DNA of 64,000 nucleotides, taken from positions 248,001-312,000 of the forward strand of contig NZ_JACWZZ010000001.1 in assembly GCF_014698995.1 (NCBI RefSeq). Direction: 5' to 3'. Below, one piece after another: positions 9,362 to 18,675 of this stretch. The notes under the pieces were generated by a model. The model was not told where the DNA came from. It worked only from the letters and a program-made list of their open reading frames with translations, and searched no databases. Within the stretch, counting starts at the first letter, position 1. Each line of letters opens with the position of its first letter. Both the position numbers and the translations under genes were made by a program. Source of the DNA: Hymenobacter duratus (lineage in GTDB: Bacteria; Bacteroidota; Bacteroidia; Cytophagales; Hymenobacteraceae).

Positions 9362-9916
9362 ATGCACACCCCCAACTTTCTTCAGCAGTTGTGCACCAAT
9401 GTTCGCAGCATACAGACCCTGGTAGAAACCGAGCTGCTGCCGCTGCCCGAAGCCTTACTCAACGGCAAGCCAGCTCCTGAGCGGTGGAGCGCGCTGGAAT
9501 GTGTGGAGCACCTGAACCGCTACTGCCGCTACTACAACCCCGCCCTGGTGCGGGCGCTGCGCCACCCGGCTGCCGCCCGCGCCGAAGTACAGTATAGCTG
9601 GCTGGGCCGAAAGTCGTTGGACATGGTGCGGCCCGGTAGCCGCAAGCAGCACAAAACGGTGAAACATATGAATCCGGCGGGGGGCCTGCTTACCGTGGCC
9701 GTTCTGCGGGAGTTTCTGCAGCACCAGACGCAACTGGCGGCACTGCTGCAGCAGGCTGCCACTGCCGACCTAAACCGCAAAGCCGTGCCCGTAGAGTTTT
9801 TTCGGCTGCTGAAGCTGCGAACCGGCGAAGCCCTGGAGTTTGTAGTGCTGCACGAGCAGCGCCATGTCCAGCAGGCGCTACGGGCCGTTCGGCAGGCACA
9901 GGATGCCGCCCTGTAA
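9362..9916 (+). CDS. DinB-family (DinB_2) putative metal-dependent protein
   Basis: 184 residues from the ATG at 9362; the earlier TTG at 9338 has no added support. A four-helix DinB-like fold is indicated by RWSALECVEHLNRYCRYY near residue 45 (first His) and LEFVVLHEQRHVQQALR near the C-terminus (two more His). These make the usual triad of metal-binding histidines. DinB_2 proteins include bacillithiol- or mycothiol-dependent transferases and many uncharacterised, damage- or stress-linked members; no specific substrate can be read here. The gene follows the Crp/Fnr regulator closely. Confidence 0.82.
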   Translation: MHTPNFLQQLCTNVRSIQTLVETELLPLPEALLNGKPAPERWSALECVEHLNRYCRYYNPALVRALRHPAAARAEVQYSWLGRKSLDMVRPGSRKQHKTVKHMNPAGGLLTVAVLREFLQHQTQLAALLQQAATADLNRKAVPVEFFRLLKLRTGEALEFVVLHEQRHVQQALRAVRQAQDAAL

Positions 9917-9982
9917 CCTGCGTCACTGCCGAATGTGGGCCTTCGTAGCTACTCGCAGTCTTCAGGTACGTATCAGAGGCGC

Positions 9983-10228
9983 ATGATGAAACAACGAGAA
10001 GTAACCGACCAGCACAATACCACTTGGACCTGCGTGCAGGCCTACGCCGCCGTAGAAAGCTCTGCTACCGAAGAGGCAATTGCCCGCAGCGAAACCGATT
10101 CCGGAGCTGTGCCGGTAGTGTGCACGCCCAGCGGCGGCGCCCAGACCGTACGCCTGGAACTCGAAAAGGACTGGCTCGATAATCTTTCCGATGACGAGTT
10201 GGCTACCGCCATTTCAGCCGCTCAGTAA
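9983..10228 (+). CDS. Small acidic hypothetical protein
   Basis: 81 residues (80 if the second ATG at 9986 is used). It has no signal peptide or membrane segment. The centre is acidic (ESSATEEAIARSETDSGA) and the C-terminal half is amphipathic (TVRLELEKDWLDNLSDDELATAISAAQ). Codon use fits its neighbours and a strong terminator follows the stop, so I judge it real. I do not recognise a family. Confidence 0.7.
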   Translation: MMKQREVTDQHNTTWTCVQAYAAVESSATEEAIARSETDSGAVPVVCTPSGGAQTVRLELEKDWLDNLSDDELATAISAAQ

Positions 10229-10231
10229 CAA

Positions 10232-10286
10232 CCAAAACACAAAAAGGCGCCCGGCTACTGCAGCCGGGCGCCTTTTTGTGTTTTGG
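10232..10286. terminator. Bidirectional terminator between small gene and proS
   Basis: The arms CCAAAACACAAAAAGGCGCC... and ...GGCGCCTTTTTGTGTTTTGG pair over about 25 bases, with a short loop near 10257-10261. It is placed 3 bases after one stop and 9 bases from the proS stop. Confidence 0.9.
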
Positions 10287-10294
10287 CTCAGGCG

Positions 10295-11770
10295 CTAGTA
10301 AGCCCGAGCGAAGTATACGCGGCGCTTGCTGGGCTTGCCGGTCAGGATGCAGGTGCCATCCTCATCAGGCTCGTTCAGCGCAATGCAGCGGATGGTGGCT
10401 TTGGTTTCTTCCTTGATGCGCTCCTCAGTTTCGGAGGTGCCATCCCAGTGCGCCACCACGAAGCCGCCTTCGCCTTCCAAGGCCTGCTTGAACTGCTCGT
10501 AGGTGTCCACGCGGGTCGTATGCGTTTCGCGGAACTGATGCGCCTTGCGGTAAATGTTAACCTGAATATCGTCGAGCAGCGCCGCCACGCTGTTCACGAT
10601 GTCGGCCAAGGGCAGGTTCATTTTCTCTTTGGTGTCGCGGCGGGCCACTTCCACGGTACCGGCGTCTAGGTCACGCATGCCCACGGCCAGCCGAACCGGC
10701 ACGCCTTTCAGCTCCCATTCGGCAAATTTGTAGCCAGGGCGCTCCGTGTCACGGTCGTCTACTTTCACCGAAATGCCGCGCTCAATCAGGCCCATCTGCA
10801 TCGGCCGGATGCGCTCCAGCAGCTCATCGAGCTGGCCGGTTTTGTAAATGGGCACAATGACCACCTGGATAGGTGCCAGCTTGGGCGGCAGCACCAAGCC
10901 TTCATCATCGGAGTGAGCCATGACAAGGGCGCCCATCAGGCGCGTGCTTACGCCCCAACTGGTGCCCCACACATACTCCAAGCCGCCTTCCTTGCTCTGA
11001 AACTGCACATCAAACGCCTTGGCAAAGTTCTGGCCCAGGAAGTGCGAGGTGCCGGCCTGCAGCGCCTTGCCGTCCTGCATCAGACCTTCGATGCAATACG
11101 TATCCTCGGCACCGGCAAACCGCTCGTTTTCAGTTTTTACACCTTTCACAACGGGCAGCGCCATCCATTCTTCGGCAAACTGCGCATATACCTCCAGCAT
11201 CTGGCGGGTTTCAGCCACGGCTTCCTCGGCGGTGGCGTGGGCCGTGTGGCCTTCCTGCCACAGAAACTCGGCGGTGCGCAGAAACAGGCGGGTACGCATT
11301 TCCCAACGCACTACGTTAGCCCATTGGTTGATGAGTAGCGGCAGGTCGCGGTAGCTCTGGATCCAGCCTTTGTAGGTGCTCCAGATGATAGCCTCCGAGG
11401 TTGGGCGCACTATCAGTTCTTCTTCCAGCTTGGCATTAGGGTCTACGCGGAGCTTGCCTGGGTTGTCGGGGTCGGTCTGCAGGCGGTAGTGGGTGACTAC
11501 GGCACATTCCTTGGCAAATCCTTCCGCGTTTTTTTCCTCGGCTTCAAACAGACTTTTGGGGACGAAAAGGGGGAAGTATGCGTTCTGATGGCCCGTGCGC
11601 TTGAACATATCGTCCAGGGTGCGCTGCATCTTCTCCCAGATGGCATAGCCGTAGGGCTTAATGACCATACAGCCCCGCACAGCGGAGTTCTCGGCCAGCC
11701 CGGCACGCTTCACCAACTCATTGTACCACAGGGAATAATCTTCGCTCCGCTTGGGCAAACTTTTGCTCAT
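10295..11770 (-). CDS. proS: Prolyl-tRNA synthetase, ProS type 3 (eukaryote/archaeal-like)
   Basis: 491 residues. Class II aminoacyl-tRNA synthetase that charges tRNA-Pro. It starts with [19 protein letters not shown], typical of the short ProS without the editing (INS) domain. Motif 2 is seen in [20 protein letters not shown] (about 150-170), preceded by [12 protein letters not shown]. The anticodon-binding domain follows (about 285-395; [12 protein letters not shown]) and the C-terminal domain ends in RRVYFARAY, the Tyr terminus characteristic of this type. It stands alone, convergent with the small gene. Confidence 0.97.
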   Translation of the reverse strand: MSKSLPKRSEDYSLWYNELVKRAGLAENSAVRGCMVIKPYGYAIWEKMQRTLDDMFKRTGHQNAYFPLFVPKSLFEAEEKNAEGFAKECAVVTHYRLQTDPDNPGKLRVDPNAKLEEELIVRPTSEAIIWSTYKGWIQSYRDLPLLINQWANVVRWEMRTRLFLRTAEFLWQEGHTAHATAEEAVAETRQMLEVYAQFAEEWMALPVVKGVKTENERFAGAEDTYCIEGLMQDGKALQAGTSHFLGQNFAKAFDVQFQSKEGGLEYVWGTSWGVSTRLMGALVMAHSDDEGLVLPPKLAPIQVVIVPIYKTGQLDELLERIRPMQMGLIERGISVKVDDRDTERPGYKFAEWELKGVPVRLAVGMRDLDAGTVEVARRDTKEKMNLPLADIVNSVAALLDDIQVNIYRKAHQFRETHTTRVDTYEQFKQALEGEGGFVVAHWDGTSETEERIKEETKATIRCIALNEPDEDGTCILTGKPSKRRVYFARAY

Positions 11771-11778
11771 GTTTCAGG

Positions 11779-11786
11779 TATCTTTG
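11779..11786 (+). promoter_or_regulatory. Possible -7 box for the Gly/Tyr-rich lipoprotein gene
   Basis: TATCTTTG fits TAnnTTTG, with TTG at 11751-11753 about 25 bases upstream. It would give a leader of about 175 bases to the ATG at 11968. The long leader makes this tentative. Confidence 0.3.
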
Positions 11787-11967
11787 GTAAGTCGAAATAG
11801 TTCCCGGTTTGGCCCAAGATTTGTATTAAGAAATCCGGCACCGTTTCGCCGCCAAATTACGTTATTAAACCGGAGCCTCCCGCCACAGTCAGCCAGCTAG
11901 TTCAGGCAACCCTTTGACTCGTACGCTGCTCTTTCCTTTTGCCCGCCTTCTTTCCGTGTTAGCCGCC

Positions 11968-13287
11968 ATGAAAAATTTCCTGCCCACTTTATTGCCTGCT
12001 CTCTCCCTGCTTGCGCTGGGTGGCTGTGCCGGCACCGCTGCTATTTCCTCCACGGAAAATGACGGCGTTTATTATTCTTCCCAGGACCGCACCACGCAGA
12101 ATACCCGGACAGCGGTAGCCTCTACTACCTCTTCCGGAATTGTTGCCGGTGACGAGCTAACCAACCCGGACTATGCCGGTGAAAGCACGGCTTCATCATC
12201 GTCGGGTGGCACGGAATACTATGACGAAGACTATGCGTATTCGTCACGTATACGGCGGTTTCACCAGCCTTACTACCGTGGCTTCGGCTACGGCTACAAC
12301 GACTTCATTTACGCCGACCCCTTCTGGTACGGTGGCCCCGGCTACTACTCGGCCTGGGGCCCAAGCTACTACGGCGGCTACGACCCTTTCTGGGGGCCAG
12401 GCTTCTACGGTGGCAGCTTCGTGAACATCAATATTGGTTTTGGCAACCCGTATTGGGGCCGCCCCTGGGGCTGGAACCGCTGGGGTGGTGGCTATGGCCG
12501 CGGCTTTTATGATGGCTACTACAGTGGCCTGTATGGTGGTGGCTATGGCGGCTACTACGGCAACGGTGGCTACTACGGCGGCGGTATAGGTGCTGGCTCA
12601 GTACGTAACGTGCGCTACGGCCCCCGTAGTGGCCGCAGTGCCGAAGCCACAACGGCCGGTGGCCGACCCAACACAACAACTCCCGGTGGCCGGGGCCGTG
12701 TAAACCAGGGTGGTATTGTTGCACCAGGAGGGACTACTCCTGTAGGTGGCGTAGTGGGCACAAGTCCTACGCCTGCCACGCGTGGCAGTATTCGCTCGGC
12801 GGAGGTGATGCCTGATGCCGCAGCCAAACCAGCAGTCCGTAACGGCCGCACGGTGCAGGTTGCCGAGCAGGCAGCAGATGCTGCTACTCCAAATCAGAAA
12901 GCGCCTAACACCCGCTACCAGCCACAGCAGGAAGCTACCACTACCGGTGATGCTGCCGCTCCTGGCCGCGTTGGCGGAGAGGGGCGCCGCTGGCGGGTAG
13001 CGCAGGATGCCAGCACGGGCAGTGGCCAGGCCGCTCCTGCATCTTCCGAATACTCGCAGCCTCGCCGTACTAGGAGCATTTTTAGCCCAGGTGCTACCCA
13101 GAATGGCAACGGCCAGACGGCCGACCAGCCCGTGCGCCGCCAGCAGCGTACGTATGAAGCGCCACAGCGGACCTACGAGCAGCCGAGCCGGGCTTCGGAG
13201 CCCTCGCGGAGCTACTCGCCGCCCGCAGGCAATGGCGGTGGCCGGAGCGGCGGGGGTGGTGGCGGTGGCCGTGGCCGCGTGAATTAA
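11968..13287 (+). CDS. Gly/Tyr-rich lipoprotein of unknown function
   Basis: 439 residues from the ATG at 11968, which begins a lipoprotein signal (MKNFLPTLLPALSLLALGGC, Cys20 as lipidation site); the upstream in-frame start at 11914 would bury it. Residues about 85-220 are very rich in Gly, Tyr, Trp and Pro with FG/YGG/PYWG repeats, followed by a Thr/Gly/Pro region with repeated R-rich phrases (QRTYEAPQRTYEQPS) and a Gly-rich end (GGGGGGGRGRVN). The composition suggests a low-complexity, disordered envelope protein. No enzymatic motif is seen. The 62-base gap to the FadL-like gene may mean co-transcription. Confidence 0.8.
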   Translation: MKNFLPTLLPALSLLALGGCAGTAAISSTENDGVYYSSQDRTTQNTRTAVASTTSSGIVAGDELTNPDYAGESTASSSSGGTEYYDEDYAYSSRIRRFHQPYYRGFGYGYNDFIYADPFWYGGPGYYSAWGPSYYGGYDPFWGPGFYGGSFVNINIGFGNPYWGRPWGWNRWGGGYGRGFYDGYYSGLYGGGYGGYYGNGGYYGGGIGAGSVRNVRYGPRSGRSAEATTAGGRPNTTTPGGRGRVNQGGIVAPGGTTPVGGVVGTSPTPATRGSIRSAEVMPDAAAKPAVRNGRTVQVAEQAADAATPNQKAPNTRYQPQQEATTTGDAAAPGRVGGEGRRWRVAQDASTGSGQAAPASSEYSQPRRTRSIFSPGATQNGNGQTADQPVRRQQRTYEAPQRTYEQPSRASEPSRSYSPPAGNGGGRSGGGGGGGRGRVN

Positions 13288-13349
13288 GTGTTATTTCTCA
13301 GCAACTGAATCTGCGACTGGCTACTTAGCGGCCACCTTCCTTTCCTCAG

Positions 13350-14894
13350 ATGAAAAACCTGAAATACTGGCTTGCCATGGCTTTTGTAGGCCAGGCCAGC
13401 TACGGCTTTGCCCAATACGAAGTAGATGCGCTGCGCTTTTCGCAGAACCAGCCCAGCGGCACAGCCCGCACGCTGGGTATCGGGGGCGCTAACTCAGCGG
13501 TGGGCGCCGACCTGAGCAGCCTTGTAACAAACCCGGCTGGTTTGGGCCTCTATCAGCGCTCTGAGTTCAGCTTTACGCCCGGCTTGGGTTTGGGCAGCAC
13601 TGAGAGCAAGGCATTTGGCACTACCACCACCGACTCGCGCAATAGCCTGCATGTTGCCAGCCTGGGTGCCGCTTTCGTCAACCGCCGACCTGATTCGGAT
13701 GGCAGCGACTGGCGCAACGGCACCTTTGCAATTGGCTTCAACCGGATCAACGACTACAACCAGCGCTTCCGCTACCGTGGCACGCCAGCCCTGAACCAGG
13801 ATATTCTGCAGCGCCTGGCCGACCCGGTTAACAGCGTCGCCGATGTTGTAGCGCAGGACAATAGCCAGAGCTACTACTCGCTTGACGGCTTGGCGTATGG
13901 CGCGTTCCTGACGGACCGTTTTACTAATCGGCAGGGGCAGGATAGCCTGGGGCTTTCCACGCCGTTCACCACTACTGGCGCGTTGCAACAGGACGAAACC
14001 GTACTTACTACAGGTTCCCAGACGCAATTTGACTTCGGCTACGGCGCCAGCTACCGCGACCGGCTGTATCTGGGTGGTGCCATTGGTATTGTGAGTACGC
14101 GCTACAACTCGACCAGCGTAATCACAGCCTCAGAGGCTACTCCCGATGCCAATACGGCTTTCAACAGCCTCAACTACCGTGACGTGCTGGAAACGCGGGG
14201 TAGCGGCATCAACCTGCGGGTAGGTGCTATTTACCGTGTGAATGATGCTGTGCGGGTAGGTGCTTCCATTCAGACTCCTACTTGGATGCGCCTGTCAGAA
14301 AGCTACAGTTCCTCCCTCAGTGCTAATTTCGACCGGCCGCTGGTAGTCGACGGGCAGAGCTACAGCAGCCGTACCGCCAGCTCCGACCCCAGCGAGTTCA
14401 ACTATGTGTTGACGACGCCTTTCAAGGCAACTGGCGGCGTGGCCGTAGTGATTGGTAAATACGGTTTCCTGAGCGGCGACGTGGAATACCTCAACTACAG
14501 CCAGGCTCGTCTCAGCAACGATACGAACAACGACCTTGTGGGAGGCACCGATTACGACTTCAGCGCCAGCAACGACGCCGTGCGTAGCCTCTATCGGTCG
14601 GCCGTGAACGTGCGGGTAGGTGGTGAGCTGCGGTTCGACATCTTCCGGGTGCGGGCCGGCTATGCCCGCTACGGCGACGCCTACAAGCAGAACGATTTTG
14701 ACCGCACCCAGAACTATTTCACGGGTGGCGTGGGCCTGCGCCAGAAGAATTTCTTTCTGGATGCTGCCGCCGTGTATGGCACCAGCAAGCGGTTCTACAG
14801 CCCGTACACCCTTAGCGAAGCCGGTGCTGCACCAGTGGTTAGCATAGACGGCAACAAGTACACGACTACCGTCACAGCAGGTTTCCTGTTCTAG
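13350..14894 (+). CDS. OmpP1/FadL-like outer-membrane barrel protein
   Basis: 514 residues. The signal peptide runs to about residue 21 (MKNLKYWLAMAFVGQASYGFAQ). The N-terminal segment ARTLGIGGANSAVGADLSSL followed by VTNPAGLGLYQRSEFSF matches the entry of FadL/TodX-type barrels (small-residue-rich hatch, then NPAGL). Later segments alternate polar and aromatic residues (RLYLGGAIGIVS, GGELRFDIFRVRAGYARYGD), and the end is TAGFLF with a terminal Phe. FadL homologues take up hydrophobic compounds; in Bacteroidota the fold is also used by PorV-like secretion proteins. The substrate here is unknown. Confidence 0.82.
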   Translation: MKNLKYWLAMAFVGQASYGFAQYEVDALRFSQNQPSGTARTLGIGGANSAVGADLSSLVTNPAGLGLYQRSEFSFTPGLGLGSTESKAFGTTTTDSRNSLHVASLGAAFVNRRPDSDGSDWRNGTFAIGFNRINDYNQRFRYRGTPALNQDILQRLADPVNSVADVVAQDNSQSYYSLDGLAYGAFLTDRFTNRQGQDSLGLSTPFTTTGALQQDETVLTTGSQTQFDFGYGASYRDRLYLGGAIGIVSTRYNSTSVITASEATPDANTAFNSLNYRDVLETRGSGINLRVGAIYRVNDAVRVGASIQTPTWMRLSESYSSSLSANFDRPLVVDGQSYSSRTASSDPSEFNYVLTTPFKATGGVAVVIGKYGFLSGDVEYLNYSQARLSNDTNNDLVGGTDYDFSASNDAVRSLYRSAVNVRVGGELRFDIFRVRAGYARYGDAYKQNDFDRTQNYFTGGVGLRQKNFFLDAAAVYGTSKRFYSPYTLSEAGAAPVVSIDGNKYTTTVTAGFLF

Positions 14895-14912
14895 CTTCCG
14901 CACTCAGAATCA

Positions 14913-14966
14913 CCATTCATCAAAAAAGGCCGCCTCCAGTTGGGGGCGGCCTTTTTTGATGAATGG
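14913..14966. terminator. Bidirectional terminator after the FadL-like gene
   Basis: The 22-base arms CCATTCATCAAAAAAGGCCGCC and the complementary right arm flank a 10-base loop. The position between convergent genes (stops at 14894 and 14974) suits both strands. Confidence 0.9.
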
Positions 14967-14973
14967 CGGCGGT

Positions 14974-15942
14974 TTATTTCGTGATGCGAACCTGCGCCTG
15001 AATAGCCGCGGCAGGGGCTGTCGGAAAGTCCTCAATCAGAATAAGGCCGGACTTGCCGGTGGCGGTCCGAAACGCTACTACCTGGCCTTTGCTGAGTGAA
15101 CCGGTGCGGGTGACGGGCGTGAAGGCAGTGCCTGCGTCGAAGGCCGCTACCAGTTCTGGAGTTGTGTCGGCGGAGCCAAACGCGTTGGCGTCCAGGGTAG
15201 TGCGCCGAAACTGGGTGGTGCGCTTGCGGAGCCAGCCGCTAAGTCTTACTGTGGGGTCGGCGGGGGCTGCTAGCCCGGCCTGCCCACCAGTAATAGGCTG
15301 ATACACCAAGTCAACTGAGTCACGGTTGGCAATCTGGTCGGGGGAGGAGCCCAGCGCAAACGCCGGCAGCACCAGCCCCGATGCCAGCGTGGCAAAGCTC
15401 CGCGACTTGCGGGTACGCGGGGCCTGCAGGCGCATAGAGTAGCGGTGATAGGTCAGCAGGGAGTCGGGGTTGCGGAGCGTGAGTTGGTAGCTGCGCTTGT
15501 TGGAGCGGCCTTCGGCATCTTCTATCTGAAACGTCCACCGTTCCTGGCCGGAAGTGCTGCGCGTAACGGCAGTATATTGAAACGCAATAGCGCGCGTGCC
15601 CGGCGCCAGCACCGAGTCGAGGTACACGAGCGGGAGCGTGTCTTTGGGTACAAGGTCCGGATCGAAAGCCGTGGTAGTGGGGTAGGTGTAGGGGTTGCGG
15701 GTAGGGGTGTAGTCTACTGTAATGCGCAACCGCGTAAGAGCCGGACCATTCACTGTGTCGCGGGCTTCGGCAAACAGGCGCGTCGTGAACGTATCGGTGG
15801 GGATAGTGCTCAGTCTATCCGACGAAATAAAGGCCGGCGACGTGCTGCCCACCAAGTCGATGCGTGGACCGGGGTTGGGGTCGGGGTTGCAGCCGGCCAG
15901 CAGCACCGGAAACAGAAGCAGAAGAAGCAGGCGAAGACGCAT
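14974..15942 (-). CDS. Lipoprotein of unknown function
   Basis: 322 residues with a clear SPII signal (MRLRLLLLLLFPVLLAGC, Cys18). The mature part begins NPDPNPGPRIDLVG and seems to be beta-rich and Thr/Arg/Asp-containing (RLRITVDYTP, AIAFQYTAVTRSTSGQERWTF). A two-domain beta-sandwich is plausible (about 25-145 and 150-322). No catalytic or named motif is visible. It sits between convergent and divergent neighbours as a single-gene unit. Confidence 0.78.
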   Translation of the reverse strand: MRLRLLLLLLFPVLLAGCNPDPNPGPRIDLVGSTSPAFISSDRLSTIPTDTFTTRLFAEARDTVNGPALTRLRITVDYTPTRNPYTYPTTTAFDPDLVPKDTLPLVYLDSVLAPGTRAIAFQYTAVTRSTSGQERWTFQIEDAEGRSNKRSYQLTLRNPDSLLTYHRYSMRLQAPRTRKSRSFATLASGLVLPAFALGSSPDQIANRDSVDLVYQPITGGQAGLAAPADPTVRLSGWLRKRTTQFRRTTLDANAFGSADTTPELVAAFDAGTAFTPVTRTGSLSKGQVVAFRTATGKSGLILIEDFPTAPAAAIQAQVRITK

Positions 15943-16071
15943 AAGTTCGGTAAAGGTCGGAGTTTCGGGCCGGATGTGGAAGGCGGGCTTTTCGCCGGCC
16001 CGCGTGCAACCATGCAGGCAGCATTGCCTACCTTAACGACTCCATTGCCTTTGTCATTTTCCTTGACCTGC

Positions 16072-18384
16072 ATGAAATTCCGCTCTTTTGGGCTGGCCCT
16101 GTGGCTGGCCACTGCCGGCCCCGCGCTGGTTCCCACCGTGCTGACCACCGCTTCGGCTCAGCAGAAACAAAACCTCACCCTCGAAGACATCTGGCAGAAA
16201 GGCACTTTCGCCGCCAAATCGGTGCCCGGCTTCAACTGGATGAAGGACGGGCGCTACTACTCGTCGCTCGAACAGGGCAGCCTCGTGCAGCACGACGTAA
16301 CGACCGGCCAAGCCGTTCAAACGCTCGTGGCCGCCGCCGACCTCAAGCTGGCGGGCCAGGACAAGCCGCTGCCCGTGGATGGCTACAACTTCAACGCCGA
16401 TGAGCAGCAGATTCTGTTCAGCACCGACACGGAGGCCATCTACCGCCGCTCCAGCAAGTCGAATTTCTACATATACAACCGCCAGAGCAAGCAGCTGACG
16501 CCCCTGAGCAAAACGGCCGGCAAGCAGCTCTACGCCACTTTCTCGCCCGATGGCAAGCGGGTAGCTTTCGTGCGCGACAGCAATCTGTTCGTGACGGAAC
16601 TGGCCACAATGCAGGAAACGGCCATCACGACGGATGGCGTCCTCAACAAAATCATCAACGGCGGCACCGACTGGGTATACGAGGAGGAATTCTCGTTTGC
16701 CCAGGGCTTCCAATGGTCGCCCGATTCGCGCTACGTGGCCTACTACACGTTCGATGAAAGCCAGGTGCCCGAGTACAACATGCAGGAGTGGGGCCCGCTC
16801 TACCCCAAAGACTACCGCTACAAGTACCCCAAGGCTGGCGAGAAAAACTCCATCGTCAGCATCTCGGCCTACGACGTAGCCGCCGGCAAATCCACCAAGA
16901 TGGACGTGGGCGCCGAAACCGACCAGTACATTCCGCGTATCCTCTGGACCCAGACGCCCGAGCTGCTCAGCATCCAGCGCCTCAACCGCCTGCAGAACAA
17001 GCTCGAAATCCTGCATGCCAACGCCAAATCCGGCCAAAGCAAAGTGGTGCTGACGGATACCGACAAAGCCTACGTCGACATCACCGACGATGTGCGCTAT
17101 CTGGCCGGCGGCAAGGAGTTCCTGTTCACCAGCGAGAAGGACGGCTACCGCCACCTCTACCTCTACAACATGAACGGCAAGCTGGTACGCCAGCTCACCA
17201 AAGGCAACTGGGAAATCACCGAAATCAACGGGTTCGACGAGAAAAAGGGCCTCGTGTACTACACCAGCACCGAAAACAGCCTGCTGACGCACGGCACCTA
17301 CTCCACGGCCAATGTCGGGATGGGGCAGAACCGGCCGCTGGAGCGCCATCTGTACCGCGTCAGCCTCAAGGGCAAAGACAAAACGCGGCTCAGCGATGCC
17401 ACGCGCGGCACCGACGTGGTAAACATGAGCCCCGACTGCCGCTACTACCTCAACTACCATTCGGAGGCTGGCGACCCGCAGGTGGTGAGCCTGCGCAACG
17501 GCCAGGATGGCAAGCTGGTGAAAGTGCTGGAAGACAACGCCAAGCTGCGCCAGAAGCTCACGGAGTATAACCTGGGCAAGCTGGAATTCACCACCCTCGA
17601 TGTCGACAACGGAGCCGGGGGCGAGCCTAGCATAGTGAAGGGCAAGCAGAGCCTGGTGGCTTCGGTGCTCAAACCCGCCAACTTCGACCCGAGCAAGAAG
17701 TACCCCGTCCTGATGTACGTGTATGGCGGCCCCGGCTCCCAGACGGTCAAGGATGATGCTGGCGGCGGTATTGCCTTCACCAACTACCTCTGGCACCAGC
17801 TGCTGGCCCAGAACGGCTACATCGTGGTGAGCGTGGACAACCGCGGCACCGGCGCCCGCGGCTCCGACTTCAAGAAAAGCACCTACGCCAACCTCGGCAA
17901 GCTCGAAACCGAGGACCAGGCCGCCGCCGCGCGCTTCCTGGGCCAGATGCCCTACGTCGATAAGAGCCGTATCGGCATCTGGGGCTGGAGCTTCGGCGGC
18001 TACATGACCGCCCTGGCCCTCACCAAAAACGCCGACGTGTTCAAGATGGGCATTTCCGTGGCGCCCGTCACCAACTGGCGCTACTACGACACCGTGTACA
18101 CGGAGCGGTTCCTCAAAACGCCCCAGGAAAACCCCGCCGGCTACGACGACAACTCGCCGGTGCAGCACGCCGACAAGCTTAAAGGCAAGCTCCTGCTCGT
18201 GCACGGTACAGGCGACGACAACGTGCATTTCCAGAATTCGGTAGCCTTTACCGATGCCATGATCAAGGCCAACAAGGACTACCAGACGCTCTATTACCCT
18301 AACCGCAACCACGGCATCTACGGCGGCAACACCCGCTTGCACCTCTACCGCCAGATGACCGATTTCGTGCTCAAGAACCTATAG
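16072..18384 (+). CDS. S9B family dipeptidyl peptidase IV
   Basis: 770 residues from the ATG at 16072, which starts a signal peptide (MKFRSFGLALWLATAGPALV...ASAQ); the frame is open further upstream but there overlaps the divergent lipoprotein gene. The N-terminal beta-propeller (about 60-500) carries the DPP-IV double-Glu motif DWVYEEEF (E204-E206), which binds the substrate N-terminus. The C-terminal alpha/beta hydrolase has Ser640 in GWSFGGYM, Asp715 in GTGDDNVH and His747 in NRNHGIYGG, with spacing like that of human DPP4 (630/708/740). It should release X-Pro or X-Ala dipeptides in the periplasm. It may feed peptide-derived amino acids, including tryptophan, to catabolism; that link is speculative. 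Confidence 0.96.
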   Translation: MKFRSFGLALWLATAGPALVPTVLTTASAQQKQNLTLEDIWQKGTFAAKSVPGFNWMKDGRYYSSLEQGSLVQHDVTTGQAVQTLVAAADLKLAGQDKPLPVDGYNFNADEQQILFSTDTEAIYRRSSKSNFYIYNRQSKQLTPLSKTAGKQLYATFSPDGKRVAFVRDSNLFVTELATMQETAITTDGVLNKIINGGTDWVYEEEFSFAQGFQWSPDSRYVAYYTFDESQVPEYNMQEWGPLYPKDYRYKYPKAGEKNSIVSISAYDVAAGKSTKMDVGAETDQYIPRILWTQTPELLSIQRLNRLQNKLEILHANAKSGQSKVVLTDTDKAYVDITDDVRYLAGGKEFLFTSEKDGYRHLYLYNMNGKLVRQLTKGNWEITEINGFDEKKGLVYYTSTENSLLTHGTYSTANVGMGQNRPLERHLYRVSLKGKDKTRLSDATRGTDVVNMSPDCRYYLNYHSEAGDPQVVSLRNGQDGKLVKVLEDNAKLRQKLTEYNLGKLEFTTLDVDNGAGGEPSIVKGKQSLVASVLKPANFDPSKKYPVLMYVYGGPGSQTVKDDAGGGIAFTNYLWHQLLAQNGYIVVSVDNRGTGARGSDFKKSTYANLGKLETEDQAAAARFLGQMPYVDKSRIGIWGWSFGGYMTALALTKNADVFKMGISVAPVTNWRYYDTVYTERFLKTPQENPAGYDDNSPVQHADKLKGKLLLVHGTGDDNVHFQNSVAFTDAMIKANKDYQTLYYPNRNHGIYGGNTRLHLYRQMTDFVLKNL

Positions 18385-18442
18385 CAGGTTCTTCCGACAA
18401 CGCATTGTTGCAGGCTTCCAATCGGTAACCTGCCTTCAATAG

Positions 18443-18478
18443 AAAGCCCCTAGCTTCTTTAGACGCTAGGGGCTTTTT
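18443..18478 (+). terminator. Terminator of the S9 peptidase gene
   Basis: AAAGCCCCTAGC and GCTAGGGGCTTT pair around a 10-base loop, followed by T residues, 58 bases after the stop. Confidence 0.88.
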
Positions 18479-18675
18479 GCTGCTGCACAGCTACTATTTG
18501 CCCATTGTGTCAGACCGATTCTGGCATACGCTGGTGTTTTCCGCCATACGCCAGCACATTTCTTTCGCGGCTAAATGCCTATACTTGAGCTGTTGGCGCT
18601 GCGCGACTGACTGAAAACCATCTGTAGAGCACACGCAGCCTAGCCTTTTGTTCGTTTGTGCGTAGAAACCCAGCA

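Noticed and set aside
16054..18342. Long open frame opposite the S9 peptidase gene
   Set aside because: Its translation is Val/Ala/His-rich without family motifs, while the plus strand encodes a complete DPP-IV with catalytic triad. It is an antisense artefact of GC-rich codons.
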